Source: a bacterium
GTDB lineage: Bacteria; Hinthialibacterota; Hinthialibacteria; H5-UNCL2
Direction of reading: 5' to 3'
DNA length: 64,000 nucleotides
NCBI GenBank assembly: GCA_015075175.1
Contig: JABTUV010000001.1
Location: 1,074,501-1,138,500 of the forward strand
Part shown: positions 55,854 to 64,000 of the stretch, piece after piece
How the letters are laid out: each line of letters begins with the position of its first letter
Position numbering within the stretch: position 1 is the first letter of the stretch
The notes under the pieces: model-generated
The model's database searches: none
Told to the model about the DNA's origin: nothing
The model's input: only the letters and a program-made list of their open reading frames with translations
Position numbers and translations under genes: made by a program

Positions 55854-57078
55854 ACTTGCGGTCGATCAACGCTTGGATGGCGTCCAACGCCTCGTCCGCG
55901 TCCTCCCCCCTCGCCAGAACCTCGATGGTCGAGCCGAACTCCGCCGCCAGCATCATCACCCCCATGATGCTCTTGCCGTTGACCGACTCCCCGTCCTTGG
56001 TGATGACGATCTCCGACTCAAAGGGCTGCACGGTCTCGACCAGCAGCGCGCAGGGACGCGCGTGCAGGCCCGCCTGGTTGCTGATGGTGAAGGTGCGCCT
56101 CTTTTCCTTCATACCTCGCTGCTCCCTTCCGCCTGCGGCGGACGGTTCTTTCCCGATGACCTCGCGCAGGCGGTCGTCCAGCTCGCGGCTGGAGTGAATG
56201 CCCATCGACTTCAGGGTCTGGTTGAGCGCGCCCACCTCGATGATGGTCCCGATGTCCCGGCCCGGTCGAACCGGTATGGTGATATGCGGCAACTCGACCT
56301 CCAGGATTTCAAACTTGTTGTCGTCGATGCCCAGCCGGTCCGAGAACCCCTGTTCGCCGCCTTCCACCAGCGTGACCACCAACCGGATGCGCTTGCGCGG
56401 CCGCACCGCCTTGGCCCCGAACATGCGCTGCACATCAATTACTCCCAGCCCCCGGATCTCCATGTGGTGCGAGATCACCGGCGAACAGGCGCCGATCAGG
56501 ATCGAGCCTCCCAAGCAGCGGATGTCCACCACGTCGTCGGCGACCAGGATATGGCCGCGGGTGACCAGTTCCAGGGCGCATTCGCTCTTGCCCACGCCGC
56601 TGGCGCCGCGGATCAATACCCCCAAACCGTACACGTCCAAGAGCGAGCCGTGCACCAGCGTGCGCGGCGCGAACTCCGGCTCCAGCGAGTCCCACAGCCG
56701 CAGCGTCAACTTGGGCGTGGGCAGTGGCGTCACGAACACCGGTGTCGCGAACCGCTCCGCCAGCCCCAACACGAACTCCGGCGGCCGGTAGCCCTTGGAG
56801 AAGATCACGCACGGTGTTGCGGGAGCGCCCAGGATGAACTCGCACGCCCGCCGCACCTGCTCGTCGCCCTGCGCCAGGTGCTCGTCCAGGTACGCCGACT
56901 CCCCGCTGCCGAAAATCTGAATCCGCTCCGCCCGGTAGCGGCTGTGGTAGCCCGTCAACTCGAGCGCCGGCCGATTCAGCTCCGCCGTCGTAATCTCACG
57001 TTCCAGGCCCTGGACCCCCGCCAGCAGCGTCAGGCCGAGCGCCGGTTCAGCCGCCAGGTTTGAGACTCGGTATGCCAT
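55840..57078 (-). CDS. hprK: HPr kinase/phosphorylase in one frame with HPr (possible fusion)
   Basis: The 412-residue frame joins HprK (residues 1 to about 315) and HPr (about 322 to 412). HprK has Walker A IRGASGVGKSECALELVTRG, the signature EIRGLGVIDVQRMFG and HITIPVRPGRDIGTIIEVGA. The HPr part has the phospho-His in NQAGLHARPCALLVETV and the regulatory Ser in VNGKSIMGVMMLAA. HprK phosphorylates that Ser, so kinase and substrate share a chain. A separate HPr could start at the internal ATG (56112) behind GGGAGCAGCGAGG. A one-base indel would instead give an HprK stop overlapping that ATG (ATGA), so two genes cannot be excluded. Confidence 0.9.
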
Positions 57079-57212
57079 AGTACCAAACGACGGAACTTCC
57101 TTCCCGGCCGATCTTCAGCTTCGACCTGACGTCACGGGCAAGATCATAGACGACTCCCGTGCGCCTGTAAATCACCCATGTCAGGTGGGTGCAGCCGTGA
57201 GATTCTGAGGCT

Positions 57213-57366
57213 GCGGCATCTTCACCTCTCCCTGGAGGGAGAGGTCAGCGTCCTGAGCGAAGACGAAGGGTGCCGGGTGAGGGGGAACGCCCGCCCGCCG
57301 CACCCCCTCACCCTTACCCTCTCCCCAAGGGAGAGGGAACTCCCACCTCCTCCCCTGGGAGAGAAC
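57213..57366. repeat. CTCTCCC/GGGAGAGG palindromes upstream of the sulfatase
   Basis: The gap 57079-57455 has no gene. It contains CTCTCCCTGGAGGGAGAGG, CCCTCACCCTTACCCTCTCC and GAGAGGGAACTCCCACCTCC in series, related to the cluster at 29.3-29.5 kb. The promoter of the leftward HprK-HPr operon and of the sulfatase must lie within or beside it. A GAAGGAGG ribosome site precedes the sulfatase ATG. Confidence 0.7.
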
Positions 57367-57455
57367 ACCATGTCAGGTCTGGCCAAACCCATCTCCGAGC
57401 GGTAGTCTTAAGCCTCGCGTGACGGCCCGCTTGTATCTACGAAGGAGGACGTGAC

Positions 57456-59498
57456 ATGAGTCATCGTCTTACCCGGCGCGACTTTCTGGCGACGACTGGA
57501 CTGGCGACGGTCGCCGGACTTGCTCCCGCCTGGGTCCACGGGCGCGCCCCCGGCCCAATATCCTCATCATCCTGGCCGACGACTTGGGCTTCTCCGACAT
57601 CGGCTGCTTCGGCGGCGAAATCCACACCCCCAACCTGGACGCGCTGGCGGGCAACGGCCTGCGCATGACGCACTTCTACAATACCGCCCGCTGCTGTCCC
57701 AGCCGCGCCAGCCTGCTCACGGGTCTCTACCCCCACCAGGCGGGCGTCGGCTGGATGGTCGCCGATTACGACAAGCCCGGCTATCGCGGCTTTCTCTCCG
57801 ACCGCGTTGTGACCATCGCCGAGGCCCTGCGTCCGGCCGGCTACACGACCCTCATGTCCGGCAAGTGGCACGTCGGTGAGGTCCGCCCCCACTGGCCCGT
57901 GGACCGCGGTTTCGACGAGTATTACGGCATCGTCTCCGGCGGCAGCAACTACTGGAAACTGGACCGGGGCGCGTCTTCGCCCGCAACGACCAGCCCATCG
58001 TGCCGGACGCCCCCGGCTTTTACATGACCGACGCCTTCACCGACAACGCCCTCTCCTTTCTGGACCGGTACGCTGGCGGAGACAAGCCCTTCTTCCTGTA
58101 TCTCGCTTACACCGCCCGCACTGGCCGCTGCACGCTTGGCCGGAGGACATCGAGAAGTATCGCGGCCGGTATCTCTGCGGGTGGGATCGGCTACGGCGGC
58201 GGCGGCATGAACGCATGATCGGCATGGGCATCGTCCGAAAAGAATGGCCGCTGACGCCCCGCGACTCCGTCGCACCCGCCTGGGACAGCCTGGGCGAAGA
58301 CAGGAAACGCGACCTGGACCTGCGCATGGCCATCTACGCCGCGCAGGTGGATCGCATGGATCACAACATTGGCCGCGTGGTGCAACGACTGCGTCAATTG
58401 GGCCGGCTCGATAACACGTTGATCCTCTTTCTGGCCGACAACGGCGGCTGCGCGGAGGGCGGGCCGTTCGGCTTCGACCGCGGAGAGGGACCCTTGGGAA
58501 CCGCCGATTCGTACTCCAGTTACGGCCTCGGCTGGGCCAACGCCAGCAATACGCCTTTCCGCCGTTACAAGCACTGGGTCCACGAGGGCGGCATCGCCAC
58601 CCCGCTGATCGCCCACTGGCCGGCAGTTATCAAGGCGCGTGGCACCCTTTCCGATCAGCCCGGCCACATCATCGATCTCATGGCGACCTGCCTGGACGTG
58701 GCCGGCGCGAAATATCCCCGGGAGTTCGGGGGACATGAAATAACGCCGCTGGAGGGTAAGAGCCTCCTGCCTATCCTGGAGGGGAAGAAGCGCAAGGGGC
58801 ACGAGGCCATCTTCTGGGAGCACGAGGGCAACCGCGCCGTGCGCGCCGGCGACTGGAAACTGGTGTCGCGCTTTCCCGGCAAGTGGGAACTCTACAACCT
58901 GCAAGAGGACCGCACGGAACTCCACGACCTGGCCGCCGAGCATCCCCGCAAGGTGCGGGAATTGGAGGCGCTCTACAAACAGTGGGCGGAGCGCAGCCAG
59001 GTCCTGCCCTGGCCGGTGCGAACTCCGCCGTCTTCCGGCCGGCGCGAGTTCGTGCTCAAGGTCGGGGACCGGCTCGAGGGCGGGGAGGTTCCCAACATCG
59101 CCGAGACGGCGTTGCGCGTGAGTGCGAGCGTTACAGCAACGGGGGACGGCGTGATCGTCGCCCAGGGCGGTTCCCAGGCGGGCTTCGCGCTCTCCGTCGA
59201 GGATGGCCGGCCGGCGTTTACCGTGCGCAGCTGGCAAGCGACCACGACCATTAGGTCGGGACAGTCGATCCTGGGACGCAAAGTGACGCTCCGGGCGCAG
59301 TTGGACGAAAACGGCGCCATGACGCTCTGGATCGACGACGAGAAGACGGCGAAGGGTTCCGCGCCTATTCTGATTCACACCGTGCCCGGTGAGGGCCTTT
59401 TTGTAGGACGTGATCCCGGCAATCCCGTGGGCGCCTACGCGGCTCCCAGCGCCTTTGCAGGCACGATCCACGAAGTGCGCCTTACCCTCTTGCCGTAG
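57456..59498 (+). CDS. Tat-exported sulfatase with C-terminal LamG-like domain, frame-broken
   Basis: The N-terminus SHRLTRRDFLATTGLATVAG is a twin-Arg signal. After a break near 57550 the sulfatase domain reads RPNILIILADDLGFSDIG, then NTARCCPSRASLLTGLYPHQ with the C-x-P-S-R site for formylglycine conversion. LMSGKWHVGE follows, and after breaks near 57970 and 58125 so do LFLADNGGCAEGG and HEGGIATPLIAHWP. Residues after about 540 form a beta-sandwich (GFALSVEDGRPAFTVRSWQA; VTLRAQLDENGAMTLWIDDE) similar to LamG/concanavalin domains. It should hydrolyse sulfate esters outside the cytoplasm. It needs formylglycine-generating activity encoded elsewhere. Confidence 0.92.
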
Positions 59499-59590
59499 TT
59501 GCGCCGCGCCTTGCCCTGAGTAGGCCGCAGGCCGCATCGAGGGGTGCTGCGCGTTGCCGTGTTGGCGCAGCGTGCTGCGCGCGCGGAGCG
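59497..59590. repeat. GTTGCGC...CTTGCCC/GAGTAGGCC repeat, copy 1
   Basis: TAGTTGCGCCGCGCCTTGCC then CTGAGTAGGCCGCAGGCCGC and ATCGAGGGGTGCTGCGCG follow the sulfatase. A close copy follows the next gene. The 306-base gap 59499-59804 also holds GGTCCTATAGGACCTATAGG, a short tandem palindrome. No gene is visible. Confidence 0.8.
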
Positions 59591-59804
59591 GCATGGGTCC
59601 TATAGGACCTATAGGAACGATGGGACGACCTTCACGGCCGGCAATTTCCGCCGACGCCGTTCCATTCGTCCCATAATCCTCATTTCGCCGGATCTTCCCT
59701 TGCTTCGCCCTTGACGCCGCCCGTGCCCTGTGCGAGATTATTGTCGCCTGCCCCGCTTCTACCGGAACTGTGTGCGCGTTTGGCGCGTTGGAGGCGCTTT
59801 GGCC

Positions 59805-60404
59805 ATGAACAGATTCCTCACCAGCCTCAGTACGTTGGAGACGCTGTTTCTTATTTCCGCCGTGCTGGGCGGCATTGCCTTTCTGGCGCGCATGGTGATG
59901 CAGTTCATGGGCGGCGCGGACGCCGACGCCGACCTGGACGCGGGCGGCCTGGACCACGATTTCGGCAGCCATGAAGCCGCCCACCACGCCGATTCCGACA
60001 CCAGTTTCAAGATTCTCACCATCCAGGGCGTGACCGGCTTCTTCATGATATTCGGCCTGACGGGCCTCGCTTTTATGCGCGCCACGCCGGTGGGATGGTT
60101 CTTTTCTACCGTGATCGCCTTTGTGGCGGGCTACGCCACGCTCTGGATCCTCGGCTGGCTGACCACGGTGATGCTGTCGCTGCAATCCAGCGGCAACGTG
60201 GACCTGCGCAACGCCATCGGCCAGGAGGCGACCGTGTATCTGAAGATTCCCGCCGACGGAACCGGCCAGGCCACGGTGTGCGTACAGGACCGGCTGCGCA
60301 TCTTGGACGCGGTCTCCCAAAATCACGAGGAGATTCCCACCGGCCGGCGCGTCCAAGTGGTGGACGTGGGCGAAGACAACGTGCTGGTCGTGAAGAAGTC
60401 GTAG
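59805..60404 (+). CDS. NfeD-like membrane protein with OB fold (flotillin partner)
   Basis: From ATG 59805 the 199-residue protein has three helices (TLFLISAVLGGIAFLARMVM; GVTGFFMIFGLTGLAFM; WFFSTVIAFVAGYATLWILG). A soluble C-terminal domain follows with VDLRNAIGQEATVYLKIPAD, GQATVCVQDRLRIL and VVDVGEDNVLVVKKS. That arrangement is the NfeD/YqiJ-type protein that is nearly always beside flotillin, as here. An acidic His/Asp-rich loop (GADADADLDAGGLDHDFGSH) lies between helices 1 and 2. The pair probably shapes membrane microdomains or fluidity. Confidence 0.78.
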   Translation: MNRFLTSLSTLETLFLISAVLGGIAFLARMVMQFMGGADADADLDAGGLDHDFGSHEAAHHADSDTSFKILTIQGVTGFFMIFGLTGLAFMRATPVGWFFSTVIAFVAGYATLWILGWLTTVMLSLQSSGNVDLRNAIGQEATVYLKIPADGTGQATVCVQDRLRILDAVSQNHEEIPTGRRVQVVDVGEDNVLVVKKS

Positions 60405-60512
60405 TTGCGCAGCGCCTTGCCCCGAGTAGGCCAGAGGCCGTATCGAGGGGTGCTGCGCATCCGCGTACCCCCGCCAGCTTTGCCGGTACGGCGCAGCACG
60501 CTGCGTAACCAC
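60402..60512. repeat. GTTGCGC...CTTGCCC/GAGTAGGCC repeat, copy 2
   Basis: GTAGTTGCGCAGCGCCTTGC then CCCGAGTAGGCCAGAGGCCG and TATCGAGGGGTGCTGCGCAT, ending GGCGCAGCACGCTGCG, repeat the element found at 59.5 kb, so the NfeD-like gene is bracketed by two copies. A shorter relative follows the Gly-rich gene near 37.47 kb. Confidence 0.8.
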
Positions 60513-60554
60513 AGCCAGGCCTTTGGTACGGGATGATTGGCAAGGAGTGACATC

Positions 60555-62164
60555 ATGCAGTGGTTCGTTCTTCTGGGCACGGCGTTTTTCATCCTTCTGG
60601 TCGCGTCGCTCAGTTTTGTGGCCTCGCGCTACAAGCGCTGCCCCTCCGACAAGATTCTGGTGATCTACGGCAAGGTGGGGCGCGGGCAGTCGGCCCGCTG
60701 CATCCACGGCGGCGGCGCCTTCATTTGGCCGCTCATCCAGGACTACGCCTTCATGCGCCTCACCCCCATGACCATCTCCATCCCCCTCCAGAACGCCCTC
60801 TCGATGCAGAACATCCGCATCAACGTCCCCAGCACCTTCACCATCGGCATCTCGGTCGATCCGGCGGTGATGAACAACGCCGCCGAACGCCTCCTGCACC
60901 TGGAGGTGCGCGACATCGAGGAGATGGCCAAGGAGATCATCTTCGGACAACTGCGTCTGACCGTCGCCTCGCTGACCATCGAGCAGATCAACCAGGACCG
61001 CGAGAGCTTTCTGGAGGCGATCCGCAAGAACGTCGAGCCGGAGCTGAACAAGATCGGGCTTTACCTGATCAACGTGAACATCACCGACATCACCGACGAA
61101 TCGGACTACATCGACAGCATCGGCAAGAAGGCGGCGGCGGAGGCCATCAATCAGGCCAAGATCGACGTGGCCCAGCAGGACAAGCTGGGCGCGATCAGCC
61201 ACTCAGGGCCTGCGCGCGACGGACCATCAAGGTCGCCGAAAACACCCAGGCCGAGAAGAGGAAGGCGGCCAAAGCGGACCGGCGCGTCTACGATGCAACA
61301 GCAGGGAGACGACGGCCTCGGTGGGCAGGCGGCCGCCAATCCGACGCGAGATCAAGGTTGGCCGAAAACCTGGCTCAGGCGAGAAGGGCAAGAAGGCGGC
61401 CGAAGCGGACAAGCGCGTTTACGTCTCCGCCCAGGAGGCCGACGCGGTAGCCGGCGAGAACACCGCCAAGGCGCGCATCGCCGACGTGGACGCCGAGCTG
61501 GCCGTCAAGCAGGCCGCCGCGCTGCAGCGCGCAGAAGTCGCCCGCCGCGAGGCCCAGGTCGAGATTCAGAAGGCCCAGTATCGCGCCGAGCAGGAGCGCC
61601 TCACCGCCGAAGAGGTGGTCAAACAGGAAATCTCCAAAAAGAAGATCGAGATCGCCGCCGAAGCCCAGGCCGAACGCCTCCGCCGCGAGGCCAGGGGCGA
61701 GGCCGACGCCATCCTGCTCAGGTACGAGGCCGAAGCCAAGGGCATCCGCCAGGTGTTGGAGTCCAAGCGCAGGGCTATTCCAGCCTGGTCAAAAGCTGAG
61801 GGGCGATGCCAAGGCCGCCGCTACCCTCCTAATGATCGAGAAGATCGAGGAGATCGTGGCCCGCCAGGTGGAAGCCATCAAGAACCTGAAGATCGACAAG
61901 ATCACCGTCTGGGACAGCGGCGGCGCCAACGGGTCATCGACCTCCAGTTTTATCTCCAGTCTGATCAAGAGCCTGCCGCCGCTGCAGGAGATCGCGCAGA
62001 TGGCGGGCGTCGAGCTGCCCGGCTACCTGGGACGCATGGCGGCGCCAAGCCCCCGCCAACCGGGCAGAGTCAGGCTGACACCGCTCATGATTTGCGCATT
62101 GTCATCTGGAATTGCGTGTCCCAAAATGGTTGCGGGAACAAGAAAAACCCGAGTCCGGCAGTAG
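60555..62164 (+). CDS. Flotillin family protein, frame-broken in the coiled region
   Basis: From ATG 60555 (ribosome site AAGGAG) the protein starts MQWFVLLGTAFFILLVASLS (membrane anchor). It continues with the SPFH/PHB domain: GGGAFIWPLIQDYAFMRLTP, NAAERLLHLEVRDIEEMAKE and GLYLINVNITDITDESDYID. From 61200 to 61410 the frame breaks several times around two related coiled-coil units (IKVAENTQAEK-like; about 120 bases apart). A clean stretch follows (ARREAQVEIQKAQYRAEQER), then another break near 61780, and LLMIEKIEEIVARQVEAIKN to IDKITVWDSG. The final 40 residues are uncertain. It scaffolds membrane microdomains with the NfeD-like partner. Confidence 0.88.
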
Positions 62165-62870
62165 CGGGAAAAATAAAAAACCCGAGTCCTCGAGTAGCCG
62201 GTACTCCGGCGTATCGAGAGGACGGCCGCGACGCGAGCAGGCCGGTGTTACGCCGCCGTGCCTCTCGATACGGCCCCGAAGTTACCTGTTGTCTCCATTG
62301 GAGGTGCCTCGCCGGGGCCTACTCGAGGACACGGCTCAGCTTTTCGCATTCCGGCTTGGAAAGAGTTGTTGAATAGAGCAGTTCCGAAAGAAAGAAAAAC
62401 CCGAGTCCTCGGGTAGCCAGAAAAGAAAACCCGAGTCCGACAGTAGCGGGAAAAATAAAAACCCGAGTCCGGCAGTAGCGGGAAAAACAAAAAACCCGAG
62501 TCCTCGAGTAGCCGGTACTCCGGCGTATCGAGAGGACGGCCGCGACGCGAGCAGGCCGGTGTTACGCCGCCGTGCCTCTCGATACGGCCCCGAAGTTACC
62601 TGTTGTCTCCATTGGAGGTACTCGCCGGGCCTACTCGAGGACACGGCTCAGCTTTCATTCCGGCTTGGAAAGAGTTGTTGAATAGAGCAGTTCGAAAGAA
62701 AGAAAACCCGAGTCCTCGGGTAGCCGGAAAAGAAAACCCGAGTCCGGCAGTAGCGGGAAAATAAAACCAGTCCGGCAGTAGCGGGAAAAACAAAAAACCC
62801 GAGTCCTCGAGTAGCCGGTACTCCGGCGTATCGAGAGGGCGGCCCCGATGCGCCCAGCCCGCCTTCGGAG
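62142..62870. repeat. Array of terminator-like hairpins and GTATCGAG palindromes
   Basis: AAAACCCGAGTCC-GGCAGTAGCGGG and AAAACCCGAGTCC-TCGGGTAGCCGG units alternate, at least nine in all. A block of roughly 310 bases (GTCCTCGAGTAGCCGGTACT ... AGAGTTGTTGAATAGAGCAG) is present twice in full and once in part (starts about 62182, 62497 and 62801). On the minus strand units read CCCGAGGACTCGGG followed by five Ts, exactly like an intrinsic terminator. The 765-base gap 62165-62929 holds no real gene. Confidence 0.88.
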
Positions 62871-62929
62871 CGGCCCCGGTCTTTCATCCTCCAAGGGTGC
62901 GGCGCAGCCTCGTGAGGGCCTGCCTCTCC

Positions 62930-63648
62930 TCAGTCGCGGCGGCCGCCGATCAGCCCCGCGCGATACAACGCCCAGATGAGGCTGCAGAATGGGCGATGGC
63001 GCCCGCCACGTAAGTCAGCGCCGCCGCCGTCAACACTTTGCGCGCGCCGTCCGCCTCCACGGTCGAGAGAAAGCCGTCATTCCGCAAGGCGACCATGGCG
63101 CGGCGGCTGGCGTCGAACTCGACCGGCAGCGTAATCAGGGTGAAGAACACGAACCCGCCGAACAGCGCCACTCCCAGATAGGCCAGCGTCGTGCCCAGGT
63201 ACGTCTCCAACCCGAAGAGAACCGCGCCTACGATCACGAGCGTGATGCCGATATTGGTCCCCAGTCCCGCGACCGGCACGACCGCGTTGCGCAGGAACAG
63301 CGGCGCGTATCCGGTCGCCTGCTGCAGTGCATGACCCGCTTCGTGCGCCGCCACCCCCAGCGCCGAGATGCTGCTGCTGTCGTAGACGCTCTGCGACAGG
63401 CGCAGCACGTGCGACCTTGGATCATAATGGTCCGTCAGGTGGCCGCCCACCCGCTCGACCGCTACGTCATGGAGGCCCGCGCGGTCCAGAATCCGCCGCG
63501 CGACCTGCGCTCCCGTCAGCCCCCGCGCCGTGCGAATGCGGTTGAAGCGCGCAAACGTCCCTTGCACCAGGAGCGCCGCCGCCCCGGAGATCACCATCCC
63601 TGCCAGGATGACCATCAGGTATACGTGGTCATAAAACATGGGCCACAT
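62930..63648 (-). CDS. YugP-type membrane zinc metallopeptidase
   Basis: The protein has an N-terminal helix (VYLMVILAGMVISGAAALLV) and a Zn-binding motif VAAHEAGHALQQATGYAPLF (H-E-x-x-H). Two or three further membrane helices follow (NIGITLVIVGAVLFGLETYL; LGVALFGGFVFFTLITLPVE) with FDASRRAM and AARKVLTAAALTYVAG-like sequence. This is the YugP/Zn_peptidase_2 pattern. Near 62985 a one-base shift gives a more natural end, FCSLIWALYRAGLIGGRRD, stopping at 62930. The uncorrected frame ends at 62950. Substrates are unknown. Confidence 0.87.
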
Positions 63649-63789
63649 GGATCATCGCCTCCTTGTCCTCGCTCTTCCCACGTCGTTAGAATAGCACTTC
63701 GACCCGCCGACCGCATCTTTTTGCGGTCCTGCCCCTAATAACGCCGCCTAGGGCGTCCGCGACGAAACAACCGATCGCCGCAACCGCCG

Positions 63790-64000
63790 TCATTTCCAGT
63801 ACTTGCCGAAAAAAAACTGGAACAGCTCGCGCTTGTCCGCCGGGATATGCTCGCGGCCGGTCAGGAGGGCGTTGGCCAGGCTGTTCTCGTATGGGCCGGG
63901 CCGGTCCGGGTCGATGCGCGGCACGAGGGTCTTGATCGCCCGCTTCACGTTCTCCACGTTCTTTAACAGATTGGCGACCACCACCTCGACGGACACATGC
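63790..64000 (-). CDS. Hypothetical protein, C-terminal part (runs off the window)
   Basis: The frame is open to the window edge and the visible 69 codons read VEVVVANLLKNVENVKRAIK ... RELFQFFFGKYWK. A GTG at 63996 could be an internal start, but the frame continues upstream, so the gene is probably longer. The visible part is helical and charged, with an aromatic C-terminus. I do not recognise a family. The 140-base gap to the YugP-like gene has no obvious terminator. Confidence 0.4.
   Translation of the reverse strand, partial: HVSVEVVVANLLKNVENVKRAIKTLVPRIDPDRPGPYENSLANALLTGREHIPADKRELFQFFFGKYWK

Noticed and set aside
58191-61202. 1003-codon open frame on the minus strand over sulfatase, NfeD-like and flotillin genes
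   Set aside because: It crosses three real genes and intergenic repeats, has no recognisable domain, and its composition mirrors the opposite strand.
62142-62870. Short minus-strand frames with repeated LLPDSGF/YCRTRVFF peptides
   Set aside because: These are translations of hairpin repeats without start signals or conserved domains.

Overview
The window is about 64 kb of GC-rich DNA from a Gram-negative bacterium. A type II secretion system with an outer-membrane secretin, lipoprotein and Tat signals, a sulfatase, a D-aminoacylase-type amidohydrolase, flotillin and a regulatory PTS (HprK, HPr, EI without sugar-specific EII genes) suggest a little-cultured lineage near Planctomycetes or candidate phyla such as Sumerlaeota or Hydrogenedentota. 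This placement is an impression from protein look-alikes, not a phylogenetic result. Many genes are interrupted by single-base frame breaks, some at homopolymers, in host and phage genes alike. I read most of these as assembly indels, so each broken gene is described as one composite gene.

Layout: (1) 1-8537, right end of a prophage. Leftward genes run HTH regulator, PD-(D/E)XK nuclease, Sak4-like ATPase, DUF669-like protein, a DUF2829/Tad2-like protein, a portal-like protein and small virion or membrane proteins. A divergent switch region with a 30-bp palindromic operator separates them from rightward genes (XRE protein, S24-like protein, membrane protein, tyrosine integrase). The element ends in a 3' half of tRNA-Thr(TGT), the att site. 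(2) 8580-12367, alpha/beta hydrolase, YIP1-like protein, GT-C type membrane protein and a TIM-barrel isomerase. (3) 12628-20607, riboflavin genes ribD, ribE, a three-domain RibB-RibA-like-RibA protein and ribH, then an islet of small toxin-antitoxin-type genes, then nusB and uvrB. (4) 20620-25618, leftward heme operon hemE-hemN-hemY-hemH. (5) 25858-33694, amidohydrolase, a hypothetical gene, a DUF4380 protein, a sugar ABC importer (binding protein, ATPase, permease) and a small membrane protein.

(6) 33770-36574, an isolated phage-type cassette (tail-fibre-like protein, M15 peptidase, two spanin-like proteins, holin-like protein) closed by a terminator. (7) 36794-52954, the most striking block. 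A consensus-perfect sigma-54 promoter precedes a secreted Gly-rich protein and the type II secretion genes gspE, F, G, H, I, J, K, L, M, a gspC-like gene and a secretin encoded as two separately exported polypeptides. A sensor kinase and an NtrC-type sigma-54 activator follow and are good candidates to control the promoter. (8) 53182-57078, a PNP-like protein, YggU, and ptsI with an HprK-HPr open frame. (9) 57456-64000, Tat-exported sulfatase, NfeD-like protein plus flotillin, a long hairpin-rich repeat array, a YugP-type membrane zinc peptidase and a partial gene.

Intergenic DNA is rich in dispersed repeats: a TGTCATTTCGACCGAAGG inverted repeat (once expanded to seven tandem 22-bp units), GGGACAGTC inverted repeats, hexameric TAATCG/TAATCT runs, CTCTCCC palindromes and GAGTAGCC/GTATCGAG elements. 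Some repeat-like sequence also lies inside pseudopilin leader regions.
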